Counted from the first letter of the stretch, positions 14,320 to 24,885 are shown. The stretch: 64,000 nt of DNA from Pseudokineococcus marinus (GCF_037482405.1 NZ_JBBHZZ010000005.1:1-64000); one strand, 5' to 3'. The notes: generated by a model from the sequence alone, not told the origin. Numbers and translations: made by a program.

Positions 14320-14721
14320 CAGTTGCCCCACAATTCGCAAGCATGCAATGGGAAGCCATCTCGACGAAACAGCGCGCGAAACTGACAATACTGCAGGGCC
14401 GCATGTGGAGAAGCGGACAGGTGCAGCGGGGTGCCAACGTGCTGCCTCGCCTCGCCGTCCCAGCAGCCGACCCCCTACTGGCCAGGGAGTCGCTCGCCAC
14501 GACGAGGGCACGCGGATCCACCGCCGCCATCCCAGTAGACCCGTCCGGATCGACATCCCGGAGAAGGAACCGCATACGGCGACGCCTCTAGAGGCACGGC
14601 CGTCGATCCGCCATGGCACGGCGTCGCCTGCTGATCCTCGTCACGCTGGTGACGTGGCCGACTGAGGTCACCGACAGAGATCGTTCGACGCACGCAGGTC
14701 TCGAGCCGGCCTCGAGCCTCC
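14320..14721. other. Gene-free boundary between accessory and core-like DNA
   Basis: No convincing gene. It contains the last palindromic repeat copy seen (14460-14536) and a small hairpin at the racemase stop. From here rightwards the sequence becomes uniformly very G+C-rich and gene-dense. Confidence 0.5.
14460..14536. repeat. Bipartite palindromic repeat copy, diverged
   Basis: CCAGCAG (14460-14466), CCGACCCC and CTACTGG (14475-14481) match the left part of 2645-2666 in 20 of 22 bases. After the same 41-base spacing, GCCGCCATCCCAGT (14523-14536) aligns with the 14-mer GCGGCCGTCCCGCA at 9 of 14 positions, and GGATCG follows at 14547-14552. Confidence 0.5.
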
Positions 14722-14733
14722 TCAGACGGAGGC
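14716..14733 (-). terminator. Small hairpin over the racemase stop
   Basis: GCCTCC (14716-14721) and GGAGGC (14728-14733) form a 6-bp stem with a 6-base loop spanning the TGA at 14722-14724. It is weak and has no T tract. Confidence 0.3.
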
Positions 14734-15456
14734 GGCGGTCGGCTGGCCGGACGGGGGCGCCACCCCGCCTGCCGCCGTCGCCGCGAGCGCGGCCTCGACG
14801 TGCAGACGCGCCGAGGGCAGCAGGGGTACGGCGGAGTCCTCCGGGGTGAGCAGCAGCTCGAGCTCGGTGCACGACAGGGCGACGGCCTGCGCCCCGCGCT
14901 CGACGAGCCCGGCGACGACGGCCCGCAGGTCGGCCCGGGTGGCGTCGGAGAGCACGCCGCGGCAGAGCTCGTCGAAGACCGCCCGGTCGACGCGCTCGAT
15001 CCCCTGCGCGTCGGGGACCACGACCTCGAGCCCCGAGCGGGCCAGACGCTCGGCGTAGAAGCCCTCCCGCATGGTCGCGCCGGCGCCCAGCAGGCCGACG
15101 ACCCGTGCCCCCTCGCGGTGGGCGGCGGACGCGACGACGTCGGCAAGGTGGAGGAACGGGACGTCGAGGGCCTCCTCGAGCGGGCCAGCCGCCTTGTGCA
15201 TGTAGTTCGTCGCCAGCAGCACGAGGCCCGCCCCAGCACCCTGGAGCGCCAGCCCCTCCCGGCGCAGGAGGGCCTCGGCGTCGTCCCAGCGGTCCTCGAG
15301 CTGCATCTCGCGGACGGCGGAGAAGTCCAGGCTGCGCAGGACGAGGTCGGCGCTGGCCAGGCCGCCGCGGCGCTCGCGCACCAGCTCGTTGGCCAGGCGG
15401 TAGTATAGGGCGCTGGACTCCCAGCTCATGCCGCCGAGGACACCGATCGTCGTCAT
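14722..15456 (-). CDS. Aspartate/glutamate racemase (YgeA type)
   Basis: This 244-residue, cofactor-independent amino-acid racemase starts MTTIGVLGGMSWESSALYYR, the family's N-terminal signature. In the family, two thiols or a Thr/Cys pair catalyse proton exchange. Here the first site reads LLATNYMHKA (Thr in place of Cys, as in YgeA-like L-Asp/L-Glu racemases) and the second is ALSCTELELLL with the catalytic Cys. I chose the ATG at 15456 because the family motif follows directly. A longer open frame upstream is Arg/Ala-rich. It is divergent from a LysR regulator with an inverted repeat between them. Confidence 0.9.
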   Translation of the reverse strand: MTTIGVLGGMSWESSALYYRLANELVRERRGGLASADLVLRSLDFSAVREMQLEDRWDDAEALLRREGLALQGAGAGLVLLATNYMHKAAGPLEEALDVPFLHLADVVASAAHREGARVVGLLGAGATMREGFYAERLARSGLEVVVPDAQGIERVDRAVFDELCRGVLSDATRADLRAVVAGLVERGAQAVALSCTELELLLTPEDSAVPLLPSARLHVEAALAATAAGGVAPPSGQPTAASV

Positions 15457-15514
15457 GGCGCCCACGCTCCCCCGCAGCGCGAGCCGCGCGCTACGGGCGC
15501 AGAGCCGGGGCCTC

Positions 15515-15533
15515 ACCCAAGCGCTGCTTGGGT
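15515..15533. promoter_or_regulatory. Perfect inverted repeat, candidate LysR operator
   Basis: ACCCAAGC (15515-15522), GCT, then GCTTGGGT (15526-15533) is a perfect 8-bp inverted repeat with a 3-base centre. It lies midway in the 107-base gap between the divergent racemase (start 15456) and LysR (start 15564) genes, where autoregulated LysR sites normally lie. Confidence 0.6.
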
Positions 15534-15563
15534 CCGACGTCGCACCGAGGGCACCATGGCGTC

Positions 15564-16460
15564 GTGGACCCCCGCCGGCTGCTGCTCCTGCGGACGGTCG
15601 GCGACGAGGGGTCGCTCGCGGCCGCCGCCCGCCGGCTGGGGACGACGCAGCAGGCCGTGAGCCAGCAGGTGGCACGGCTGGAGGCCGAGGCGGGCACCGC
15701 GCTCGTCGTCCGGCAGGGCCGCGGCACGGCCCTCACCGAGGCGGGCGCCCTGCTGGCGCGCCGCGGCGCCGACCTCGCCGGCGTGCTGCGCGCGGCGCAG
15801 GACGACCTCGCGGCCCTCTCGGGCCTGCTGCGCGGCGAGGTGGCGGTCGCCGCCTTCCCGACGGCCACGGCGCTCGTCCTGCCCGAGGCCCTCGCGGCGC
15901 TGGCCGCGACGGCGCCGGACCTCGACGTCCGCCTCGCCGAGCTCGAGCCGCCCGAGGCCGAGGACGCCGTGCGGGCGGGCCGGGCCGACGTCGCCCTCGT
16001 CTTCCGCCACGTCGGGGACCCCGAGCCGGTGCCCGGCGACCTCCTGCGCCGCCCCCTCAGCAGCCACGCCGTCCACGCCGTCGTCCGCGCCGGAGCGCCG
16101 CGGCCGACCCGCCTCGGCGACCTCGCCGACGAGCGCTGGGTCGCGGGGTGCCCCCGGTGCCGCGCCCACCTCGTCCGAGCGGCGGCGGCCTCGGGCTTCG
16201 CCCCGGACGTGCGGCTCGCGACGGACGACCACGTCGCCGTCCAGCGCCTCGTCGCGGCGGGGCTCGGGGTCGCCCTCCTGCCGGTGTGGGCGCTGCGCGC
16301 AGCCGCGCTGCCCGGGGTCAGCACCGGGCCGCTGGACGGGGTCGACGACCGCGTGGTCGAGGTGCTCCTGCGACCCGAGGCCCGGCGCGTCCCCGCGGTG
16401 CGGGCCCTCGTCGCCGAGCTGGAGCGGGTGGCGCGGGCGGTGGACGGCGGCGGCGCCTGA
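15564..16460 (+). CDS. LysR-family transcriptional regulator
   Basis: The product is 298 residues. The N-terminal winged helix reads LLRTVGDEGSLAAAARRLG then TTQQAVSQQVARLEAEAG. The LysR substrate-binding domain follows (GEVAVAAFPTATALVLPEAL to AAGLGVALLPVWALRAA). Start GTG at 15564, since it keeps the usual short lead before the HTH. Its divergent neighbour is the Asp/Glu racemase, which it probably controls. The cognate ligand is unknown. Confidence 0.92.
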   Translation: MDPRRLLLLRTVGDEGSLAAAARRLGTTQQAVSQQVARLEAEAGTALVVRQGRGTALTEAGALLARRGADLAGVLRAAQDDLAALSGLLRGEVAVAAFPTATALVLPEALAALAATAPDLDVRLAELEPPEAEDAVRAGRADVALVFRHVGDPEPVPGDLLRRPLSSHAVHAVVRAGAPRPTRLGDLADERWVAGCPRCRAHLVRAAAASGFAPDVRLATDDHVAVQRLVAAGLGVALLPVWALRAAALPGVSTGPLDGVDDRVVEVLLRPEARRVPAVRALVAELERVARAVDGGGA

Positions 16461-16506
16461 GCCGCCCACCGTCGCGACGGGGACCAGTCGCGCGGCCCAG
16501 GACGCA

Positions 16507-16544
16507 CCGCGGGCCCGACCCCCCGTGAGGTGCCGGGCCCGCGG
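16507..16544. terminator. Bidirectional hairpin between convergent genes
   Basis: CCGCGGGCCCG (16507-16517) and CGGGCCCGCGG (16534-16544) form a perfect 11-bp stem around 16 bases. It sits between the LysR stop (16460) and the oxidoreductase stop (16556). Confidence 0.5.
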
Positions 16545-16555
16545 ACGGCGACCGC

Positions 16556-17227
16556 TCAGGCGAGGGCGGCCACGGCCTCCTCGACGGGCACGTCGCCCGA
16601 GACGAGCTCGAGGGTCTCCCCCGCCGTCCCGGGCGCGGCCAGCAGCGCCGCCAGCACGGCGGCGACGTCGGCGCGCGGCACCCCGCCGACCTCCAAGGTG
16701 CTGCGCGAGAGCGCGACGCGGCCGGTGGCCTCGTCGTCGAGCAGGTGCCCCGGGCGCAGCACGGTGAGGTCGAGCTCGGGGCGCGAGCGCAGCGCGTCCT
16801 CCGCCTCGAGCTTGGCCCGCAGGTAGTCGACGAAGCCGGGCTCGACGCCGTCGGGCGTCGCGCCGTCGACGACGGCCTGCAGGCCCATGGCCGAGACGAG
16901 CAGGTAGCGGCGCACGCCCGACGCCGACGCGGCGTCGGCCAGCTTCAGCGCGCCGTCGCGGTCGACGTGCTGCTTGCGCTCCGGGGCGCCCTTGCCGCCC
17001 GCTCCGGCGGAGAAGACGACGGCGTCGGCGCCCCGCACGTGCGGGGCGAGGTCCGCGGACGTCGCGGTCTCGATGTCGAGGACGACGGGCGACGCGCCGT
17101 CCTGCTCGAGGTCGGCGACGTGGTCGGGGTTGCGCACGACGCCCACGACGTCGTGGCCGCCGGCGACCAGGCGCGGGGTCAGCTGGCGGGCCACGCCGCC
17201 GTGCGCTCCGACGATGACGACCTTCAC
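16556..17227 (-). CDS. NAD(P)-binding SDR-like oxidoreductase
   Basis: The product is 223 residues. The N-terminal Rossmann motif VKVVIVGAHGGVARQLTPRL is followed by VVGVVRNPDH and DAVVFSAGAG, then RYLLVSAMG and LTVLRPGHLLDD. This is the atypical SDR/NmrA-like group exemplified by YwnB, usually a redox sensor or quinone/flavin reductase. The GTG start at 17227 is supported by AGGAGGT six bases upstream. It is divergent from the formate dehydrogenase operon. A functional link is possible but not shown. Confidence 0.88.
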   Translation of the reverse strand: MKVVIVGAHGGVARQLTPRLVAGGHDVVGVVRNPDHVADLEQDGASPVVLDIETATSADLAPHVRGADAVVFSAGAGGKGAPERKQHVDRDGALKLADAASASGVRRYLLVSAMGLQAVVDGATPDGVEPGFVDYLRAKLEAEDALRSRPELDLTVLRPGHLLDDEATGRVALSRSTLEVGGVPRADVAAVLAALLAAPGTAGETLELVSGDVPVEEAVAALA

Positions 17228-17510
17228 GGGGTACCTCCTGCTGCTGGGCGTGGGACGACGCGCGGCGCCGCCGTGGTCATCGGCCGCCCGCGGACGGCCA
17301 CCCCCGCCCCAGCACCCCGGCGCCGCCGGGTGTTCCGCCGGGCCGCGCCCGACGGGCCGCCCGGGTCCGCCGCCCGGGCGCGCCCCCTTGCTCTCGTGGC
17401 GGGCGTGGGGTCCACTGCTCCCGGAGCCGCCGCACGAAGCCCCCGGGCGCCGTGGAAGGCTCCAGCCCAGCAGGCCCCGCGTCGGAGCGGAGCCGGTCGT
17501 GAGGAGCACC

Positions 17511-20500
17511 ATGTCCGTCATCGAGCACCTGCCCTGGCCGCTGCTGCGCCAAGCCGTGGCCGCGCGCCGCGGCACCGGCGACGCGCTCGGCCGCGGCGCC
17601 GCCGTCCGCTCGCGCGGGACGGAGGCGAAGGTCGCGCGCACCGCCACGGCGGACCGGGTGGCGGACTCGATCTGCCCGTTCTGCGCCGTCGGCTGCGGCC
17701 AGAAGGTCTACGTCAAGGACGAGAAGGTCGTCCAGGTCGAGGGTGACCCGGCGTCGCCCATCAGCCGCGGGCGCCTGTGCCCCAAGGGCAGCGCGAGCAC
17801 GCAGCTCGTCACCTCCCCCAGCCGCGTGACGACGGTGAAGTACCGCCGCCCCCACGGCACGGAGTGGGAGGACCTCGACCTCGACGTCGCGATGGAGATG
17901 ATCGCCGACCGCGTCCTCGACGCCCGCCGCAAGGGCTGGCAGGAGACGGACGAGTCCGGTCGGCACCTGCGACGGACCCTGGGCTTCGCGAGCCTCGGCG
18001 GCGCGACGCTGGACAACGAGGAGAACTACCTCATGAAGAAGGTCTACACGGCGCTCGGCGCCGTGCAGGTCGAGAACCAGGCGCGCATATGACACTCCTC
18101 CACGGTCCCCGGTCTGGGGACCACGTTCGGCCGCGGCGGCGCGACCACGCACCAGCAGGACCTGTCCAACGCTGACTGCATCCTCATCGAGGGCAGCAAC
18201 ATGGCGGAGGCCCACCCCGTGGGCTTCCAGTGGGTGATGGAGGCCAAGCGCAAGGGCGCGACGATCATCCACGTCGACCCCCGCTTCACGCGGACGTCGG
18301 CGGTGGCGGACCTGCACGTGCCCATCCGGGCCGGCAGCGACATCGCCTTCCTCGGCGGGCTCGTCAACCACGTGCTGCAGGGCGGGCACGAGTTCCGCGA
18401 GTACGTCGTGACCTACACCAACGCCGCGACGATCGTCTCGGAGGACTTCCGCGACACCGAGGACCTCGAGGGGCTCTTCTCCGGCTACGACGAGGAGAGG
18501 CGCGCCTACGACCCGTCGTCCTGGCAGTACGCGAGCGGGGCGACGACGGCGGCCTCGGGCCAGCGCGACCCCGAGCAGGCCGGTGGGGTGCAGCTGCAGG
18601 GCGGGTCGTCCGACTCGGCCGACCAGGGCTCGCAGGGCCCCGGCGGCGGGGACTCGCTCAGCACGGGCGGCGTGCCCGAGCGGCCGGAGCGCGACGAGAC
18701 GCTGCAGGACCCGCGGTGCGTCTTCCAGGTCCTCAAGCGGCACTTCTCGCGCTACACGCCCGAGATGGTCGAGGAGACCTGCGGCATCGCGCCGGAGCAG
18801 CTCGCCGCCGTCGCCGACGCGCTGGTCCGCAACAGCGGCCGGGAGCGGACGACGGCGCTCGCCTACGCCGTCGGCTGGACCCACCACACCGTCGGCGCCC
18901 AGATGATCCGGACGGCGGCGATCCTCCAGACGCTGCTCGGCAACATCGGCCGCCCGGGCGGCGGCATCCTCGCCCTGCGCGGGCACGCGAGCATCCAGGG
19001 CTCGACCGACATCCCGACGCTGTTCAACAACCTGCCCGGCTACCTGCCGATGCCGTACGCCCGCGACGGCCTCGACCTCGACAGCTACATCGAGCAGGAC
19101 ACGGCCTCGACGGGCTTCTGGGGCAACAGCCGCGCGTACCTCGTGAGCATGCTCAAGAGCTGGTGGGGCGACGCGGCGACGGCGGAGAACGACTTCTGCT
19201 TCGACCGCATCCCGCGCCTGACGGGCGACCACGGCACCTACCAGACCGTCCTCGACCAGATCGCCGGCAAGGTCCCCGGCTACTTCGTCGTCGGCCAGAA
19301 CCCGGCCGTCGGCTCGGCCAACGCCCGCCTGCAGCGCCTCGGCCTCGCGAACAGCGAGTGGGTCGTCGTCCGCGACCTCCAGATGATCGAGACGGCGACG
19401 TTCTGGAAGGACGGCCCGGAGATCGAGACGGGCGAGCTGCGGACGGAGGACATCGGCACCGAGGTGTTCTTCATGCCCTCGGCGAACCACGTCGAGAAGG
19501 ACGGCACCTTCACCAACACGCAGCGGCTGCTGCAGTGGCACCACAAGGCCGTCGAGCCGCCGGACGACGCCCGCAGCGAGCTGTGGTTCTACTTCCACCT
19601 CGGGCGCATCCTCCGCGAGCGCCTGGCGGGCTCGACCGACCCCAACGACCGGGCGCTGCTCGACCTCACGTGGGACTACTCGACGGAGGGCTCGCACGCG
19701 GAGCCCAGCGCCGAGGAGGTCCTCCGCGAGATCAGCGGCACCGGGCCGGACGGCTCGGCGGTCTCGGGGTACACCGAGCTCAAGGCGGACGGCTCCACCC
19801 GCTCCGGCTGCTGGATCTACTCCGGCGCCTACGCCGACGAGGTCAACCAGACGGCGCGGCGCAAGCCCGGCTGGGAGCAGGACCTCACCGCCGCCGAGTG
19901 GGGCTGGGCGTGGCCGGCCAACCGTCGCGTGCTCTACAACCGCGCGTCCGCCGACCCGCAGGGCAAGCCCTGGAGCGAGCGGAAGAAGCTCGTGTGGTGG
20001 GACGAGGACGCCGGCCGCTGGACCGGTGACGACATCCCCGACTTCGAGGCGACGAAGCGCCCCGACTACGTGCCGCCGGCGGGTGCGAAGGGGCCGGACG
20101 CCCTCGCGGGCACCGACCCGTTCGTCATGCAGGCCGACGGCAAGGCCTGGCTCTTCGCCCCCTCCGGGGTCGCCGACGGGCCGATGCCCTCGCACTACGA
20201 GCCGACCGAGTCGCCCATCGGCAACCCGGTGTACCCGAAGGTCACCTACAGCCCGACCCGGCAGGACTTCGACGTGCCAGGCAACAGGCGCAACCCCGCC
20301 CGCAGCCGGGTCTACCCCTTCGTCTTCACGACCTACCGGCTCACCGAGCACCACACGGCGGGCGGCATGAGCCGGACGCTGCCGTACCTGTCGGAGCTGC
20401 AGCCGGAGATGTTCTGCGAGGTCTCCCCCGAGCTCGCGCGGATGCAGGGGCTGGACCACATGGGCTGGGCCACGCTCACGTCGGGGCGCAGCGCCATCGA

Positions 20501-20996
20501 GGCCCGCGTCATGGTCACCGAGCGCATGCGCCCGCTGCGCGTGGGCGGCGAGGTGGTCCACCAGATCGGGCTGCCGTGGCACTGGGGGCCCAACGGGCTC
20601 TCCACGGGCGACGCGGCGAACGAGATCGTCGAGATCGCCCTCGACGCCAACACCCACATCCAGGACAAGGTCGGGACGTGCGACATCCGGCCGGGCCGGC
20701 GTCCGCGGGGGCCGGCGCTCGTCGAGCACGTGGCGTCCTACCGGCGTCGGGCCGGGCTGCCGGACGACCGCGACGTCGCCTCGGCGCGCGGCGGGACGCT
20801 GGTCCCGGGAGGGGCCGGGGCCCAGGCCGATCCCGACGGCACGGTCGCCCGGGGCGGCCCCGGCGGGCCGGCGAAGGGCGCCGACGAGGAGTCGGGCGGC
20901 TCGGGCACCGCGCACCCGGGGTCCGACGGGCCCACGGACGACAGGGGCGGCGACCGGTCCGACCACCGCACGGACCACCGAGGGAGCACGGCGTGA
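17511..20996 (+). CDS. fdhA: Selenocysteine formate dehydrogenase, alpha subunit
   Basis: This 1161-residue molybdopterin enzyme oxidises formate to CO2. The Fe4S4 motif is CPFCAVGCG (Cys55, 58, 62) with Cys90 in GRLCPKGSAS. The frame is interrupted only by TGA at 18090-18092 (codon 194), in the context NQARI-U-HSSTVPGLG, exactly where formate dehydrogenases carry Sec or Cys. A SECIS-like hairpin follows. Later come GSNMAEAHPVGF, HVDPRFTRTSAVAD, GNIGRPGGGILALRGHASIQ and the C-terminal dinucleotide-binding domain ending near residue 1075. There is no twin-arginine signal. Two low-complexity stretches (about residues 345-400 and the last 80 residues) are extra. GAGGAG at 17501-17506 precedes the ATG. 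The stop overlaps the next gene by four bases. Confidence 0.96.
18093..18126 (+). promoter_or_regulatory. Bacterial SECIS element
   Basis: Eleven bases after the UGA, GGTCCCC (18104-18110) and GGGGACC (18116-18122) form a perfect 7-bp stem with the five-base loop GGTCT. A lower stem may extend it. A GGUCU apical loop is what Escherichia coli SelB reads in fdhF, and the UGA-to-loop distance of 18 bases is also similar. It would recruit SelB and Sec-tRNA to decode UGA at 18090. Confidence 0.85.
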
Positions 20997-22110
20997 GCGC
21001 CAGCACGGACAGCAGGCCCACGACCGGCGGGCACCGGAAGGGGTTCTTCGACACCCCGTCCCCGGCGGACGGCACCGGCTACGACGCCGACCACCCGCCC
21101 CGCATGGGCTTCTTCACGGACACCAGCGTCTGCATCGGCTGCAAGGCCTGCGAGGTGGCGTGCAAGGAGTGGAACATGGTCCCCGCCACCGGGGAGATGG
21201 ACCTCACCGGCACGTCCTACGACAACAGCTCGATGCTCGGCGCCTCGACGTGGCGCCACGTCGCCTTCGTCGAGCAGCCCGTGCCGCAGCGGGCCCCGGT
21301 CGGTCTCGGCATGCCGGGCATCGGCCCGGGGCCGGCGCCCGCGGCCACGCCCGGCGGTGGCGGTGGGTGCGGCTCGGGCGGTGGCTGCGGCTCCGGCGGC
21401 GGGTCGTCGTCCGGCGGGCTCCCCCCGGTCGCCGACATGGGCGACTTCGACGTCCTGTCCTCCCTCGAGGGCACGGCCACCGACCCGGGCTCGCTGCCCG
21501 CGCCGTCGGCCGGCGCGGGCGAGCAGGGCCCCTCGGGCTCGCCGGAGGGCGTCCGCTGGCTCATGGCCTCCGACGTCTGCAAGCACTGCACGAACGCGGC
21601 CTGCCTCGACGTGTGCCCCACGGGGGCGCTGTTCCGCACGGAGTTCGGCACCGTCGTCGTCCAGGACGACGTCTGCAACGGCTGCGGCTACTGCATCCCC
21701 GCGTGCCCCTACGGCGTCATCGGCAAGCGCGAGTCCACGGGCCGCGCCCACAAGTGCACGCTCTGCTACGACCGGCTGGGCGAGGGCATGACGCCGGCCT
21801 GCGCCAAGGCGTGCCCGACCGAGTCCATCCAGTTCGGCCCCGTCGACGAGCTGCGGCGCCGGGCGGACGAGCGGCTCGCCGTCCTGCAGGAGAAGGGCGA
21901 GCCGAAGGCGCAGCTCTACGGCCACGACACCGAGGACGGCGTGGGCGGCGACGGCGCCTTCTTCCTCCTCCTCGACGACCCGGAGGTCTACGGCCTGCCG
22001 CCGGACCCCGTGGTGACGACGCGCGACCTGCCGGACATGTGGAAGCACGCCGCCATGGCGGCGGGCACGATGCTCGGCGCGCTCGCCCTCTCCTTCCTGG
22101 GGGCCCGCCG

Positions 22111-22114
<4 letters not shown>
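20993..22114 (+). CDS. fdhB: Formate dehydrogenase iron-sulfur subunit
   Basis: The product is 373 residues and carries electrons from FdhA to the membrane. The first cluster motif is CIGCKACEVACKEWN (Cys47, 50, 53, 57). Others follow in CKHCTNAACLDVCPTG, CNGCGYCIPACPYG and CTLCYDRLGEGMTPACAKACP, together enough for four Fe4S4 clusters. A hydrophobic C-terminal helix (KHAAMAAGTMLGALALSFLG) resembles the FdnH membrane anchor. An unusual Gly/Cys/Ser-rich insert (residues about 118-140) separates the first two clusters. The GTG start overlaps the fdhA stop and its stop overlaps the next GTG. Confidence 0.94.
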
Positions 22115-23497
<1,383 letters not shown>

Positions 23498-23581
23498 CGC
23501 GGCGGGGCCCGCCCCGGCCCCCTCGGGCGAGCCCGGTCCCGGGACCCGGTGGTGCGGGCCCGACGGGGTCGCTGGCGGCGG

Positions 23582-24604
23582 TCAGCGCACGTGGACCTCG
23601 ACCGATGCGCCGCGGCGGGGCACGAGCTCGCCGACGACCGGCGCACCGGGCACCTCGCCCGCCACGAGGAGCCCGCCGGACGTCTGGGCGTCCGCGAGCA
23701 GGAGCAGCTCGTCCTCGCCGAGCCGGCTCGCGAGGTGGGGGCGCACCCAGTCGAGGTTGCGGCGCGTCCCCCCGGAGACGTGCCCGTCGCGGAGCGCGTC
23801 GCGGACGCCGTCGAGGTAGGGCACCGCCGCGGCGTCCACGACGGCGTCGACACCGCTGGCGCGCGCCATCTTCAGCAGGTGGCCGAGCAGGCCGAACCCG
23901 GTGACGTCCGTGGCCGCCCGGGCGCCCGCGGCCACGGCGGCGCGCGAGGCCTCCGCGTTGAGCGTCGTCATCGCGTCCACCGCCTGCGGGAAGACCTCGC
24001 CGGTCGCCTTGTGCCGGCTGTTGAGGACGCCGACGCCCAGCGGCTTCGTGAGCGACAGCGGCACCCCGGCGACGCCGGCGTCGTTGCGCAGCAGGCGCTC
24101 GACGTCGACGAGGCCGGTCACCGCCATGCCGTACTTGGGCTCGGGATCGTCGACGCTGTGGCCGCCCGCGACGTGGCACCCGGCGAGCCGGCCGACGTCG
24201 GCGCCGCCGCGGAGCACCTCGGCGGCCACGTCCATCGGCAGCAGGTCGCGCGGCCAGCACAGGAGGTTGACCGCGACGAGGGGCGTCCCGCCCATGGCGT
24301 AGACGTCCGACAGGGCGTTGGTCGCCGCGATCCGCCCCCAGTCGTAGGGGTCGTCGACGACGGGCGTGAAGAAGTCGGCCGTCGCCACGAGCCCCACGCC
24401 GGGGGTGGCCGGCGAGGTGACGACGGCGGCGTCGTCGCCGTCGTCGAGGCCGACGAGCAGCGTCCCCGCGCCGTCGGGCGCCGTCCCCCGACCGGGCAGG
24501 CCGGCGAGGACCGCCTCCAGCTCACCGGGCGGGATCTTGCACGCGCACCCCCCGCCGTGGGCGTAGGAGGTGAGCCGACCGGTCTGATGGGGCGTCGCCG
24601 TCAC
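23582..24604 (-). CDS. selD: Selenide, water dikinase
   Basis: This 340-residue enzyme makes selenophosphate, the selenium donor for Sec-tRNA, from selenide and ATP. The N-terminal catalytic loop is HGGGCACKIPP. Cys20 and Lys23 correspond to Cys17 and Lys20 of the E. coli enzyme, so SelD itself is a Cys form and not a selenoprotein. Further motifs are DDAAVV, TADFFTPVVDDPYDWGRIAA, NALSDVYAMGG, GGHSVDDPEPKYGMAVTG, DVTGFGLLGHL and DAQTSGGLL. It is divergent from the tRNA-Sec gene and convergent with the formate dehydrogenase operon. Confidence 0.97.
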   Translation of the reverse strand: MTATPHQTGRLTSYAHGGGCACKIPPGELEAVLAGLPGRGTAPDGAGTLLVGLDDGDDAAVVTSPATPGVGLVATADFFTPVVDDPYDWGRIAATNALSDVYAMGGTPLVAVNLLCWPRDLLPMDVAAEVLRGGADVGRLAGCHVAGGHSVDDPEPKYGMAVTGLVDVERLLRNDAGVAGVPLSLTKPLGVGVLNSRHKATGEVFPQAVDAMTTLNAEASRAAVAAGARAATDVTGFGLLGHLLKMARASGVDAVVDAAAVPYLDGVRDALRDGHVSGGTRRNLDWVRPHLASRLGEDELLLLADAQTSGGLLVAGEVPGAPVVGELVPRRGASVEVHVR

Positions 24605-24707
24605 CGTCCGAGTGTGCCCGTGACCGCTCCGCCCGCGACGACCGGGCCGCGCACGCCCACCGCCTCCACGCGGGGAGCGGTCGTGCGGCAGACTCGACCC
24701 CGCGCGT

Positions 24708-24800
24708 GGAGGCGTCTGGGTTCCTGGTGGGCCCCGCGGTCTTCAACACCGACGAGGCCGAGCACCTCGGTCTGGCGGGTTCGATTCCCGTCCGCCTCCG
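24708..24800 (+). tRNA. selC: tRNA-Sec (anticodon UCA)
   Basis: About 93 bases. The acceptor 5' strand GGAGGCG (24708-24714) pairs with CGCCTCC (24793-24799), followed by discriminator G at 24800. The anticodon loop CTTCAAC places TCA at 24743-24745. A long variable arm (GAGG/CCTC and flanking pairs around 24754-24772) and the T-loop GGTTCGATTCC are present. Long acceptor, long variable arm and UCA anticodon are specific to tRNA-Sec. The CCA end is not encoded. It lies immediately upstream of selA. Confidence 0.93.
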
Positions 24801-24885
24801 CCGCGCGCGCCCTCGCGGGCCCCCGGCCCGCACGCGACCGACGCCCACGCCGGCACCGCTGCGGGCGCGACCTAGAGTCGGCCCC

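Noticed and set aside
14588..14872. A small minus-strand gene overlapping the racemase 3' end
   Set aside because: Arg/Ala/Gly-only composition, wholly explained as a shadow of the racemase frame.
18090..18092. Reading the in-frame TGA as a nonsense mutation and calling fdhA a pseudogene
   Set aside because: The position matches the Sec/Cys residue of the family, a GGUCU-loop hairpin follows, and selA, selB, selC and selD are adjacent.
17277..20978. A 1233-codon open frame antisense to the formate dehydrogenase gene (and similar long antisense frames at 20738-23170, 24601-27735 and 25503-30068)
   Set aside because: High-G+C coding DNA leaves long open frames on the other strand. The predicted products are Arg/Ala/Val/Gly-biased with no domains, while the opposite frames are recognisable genes.
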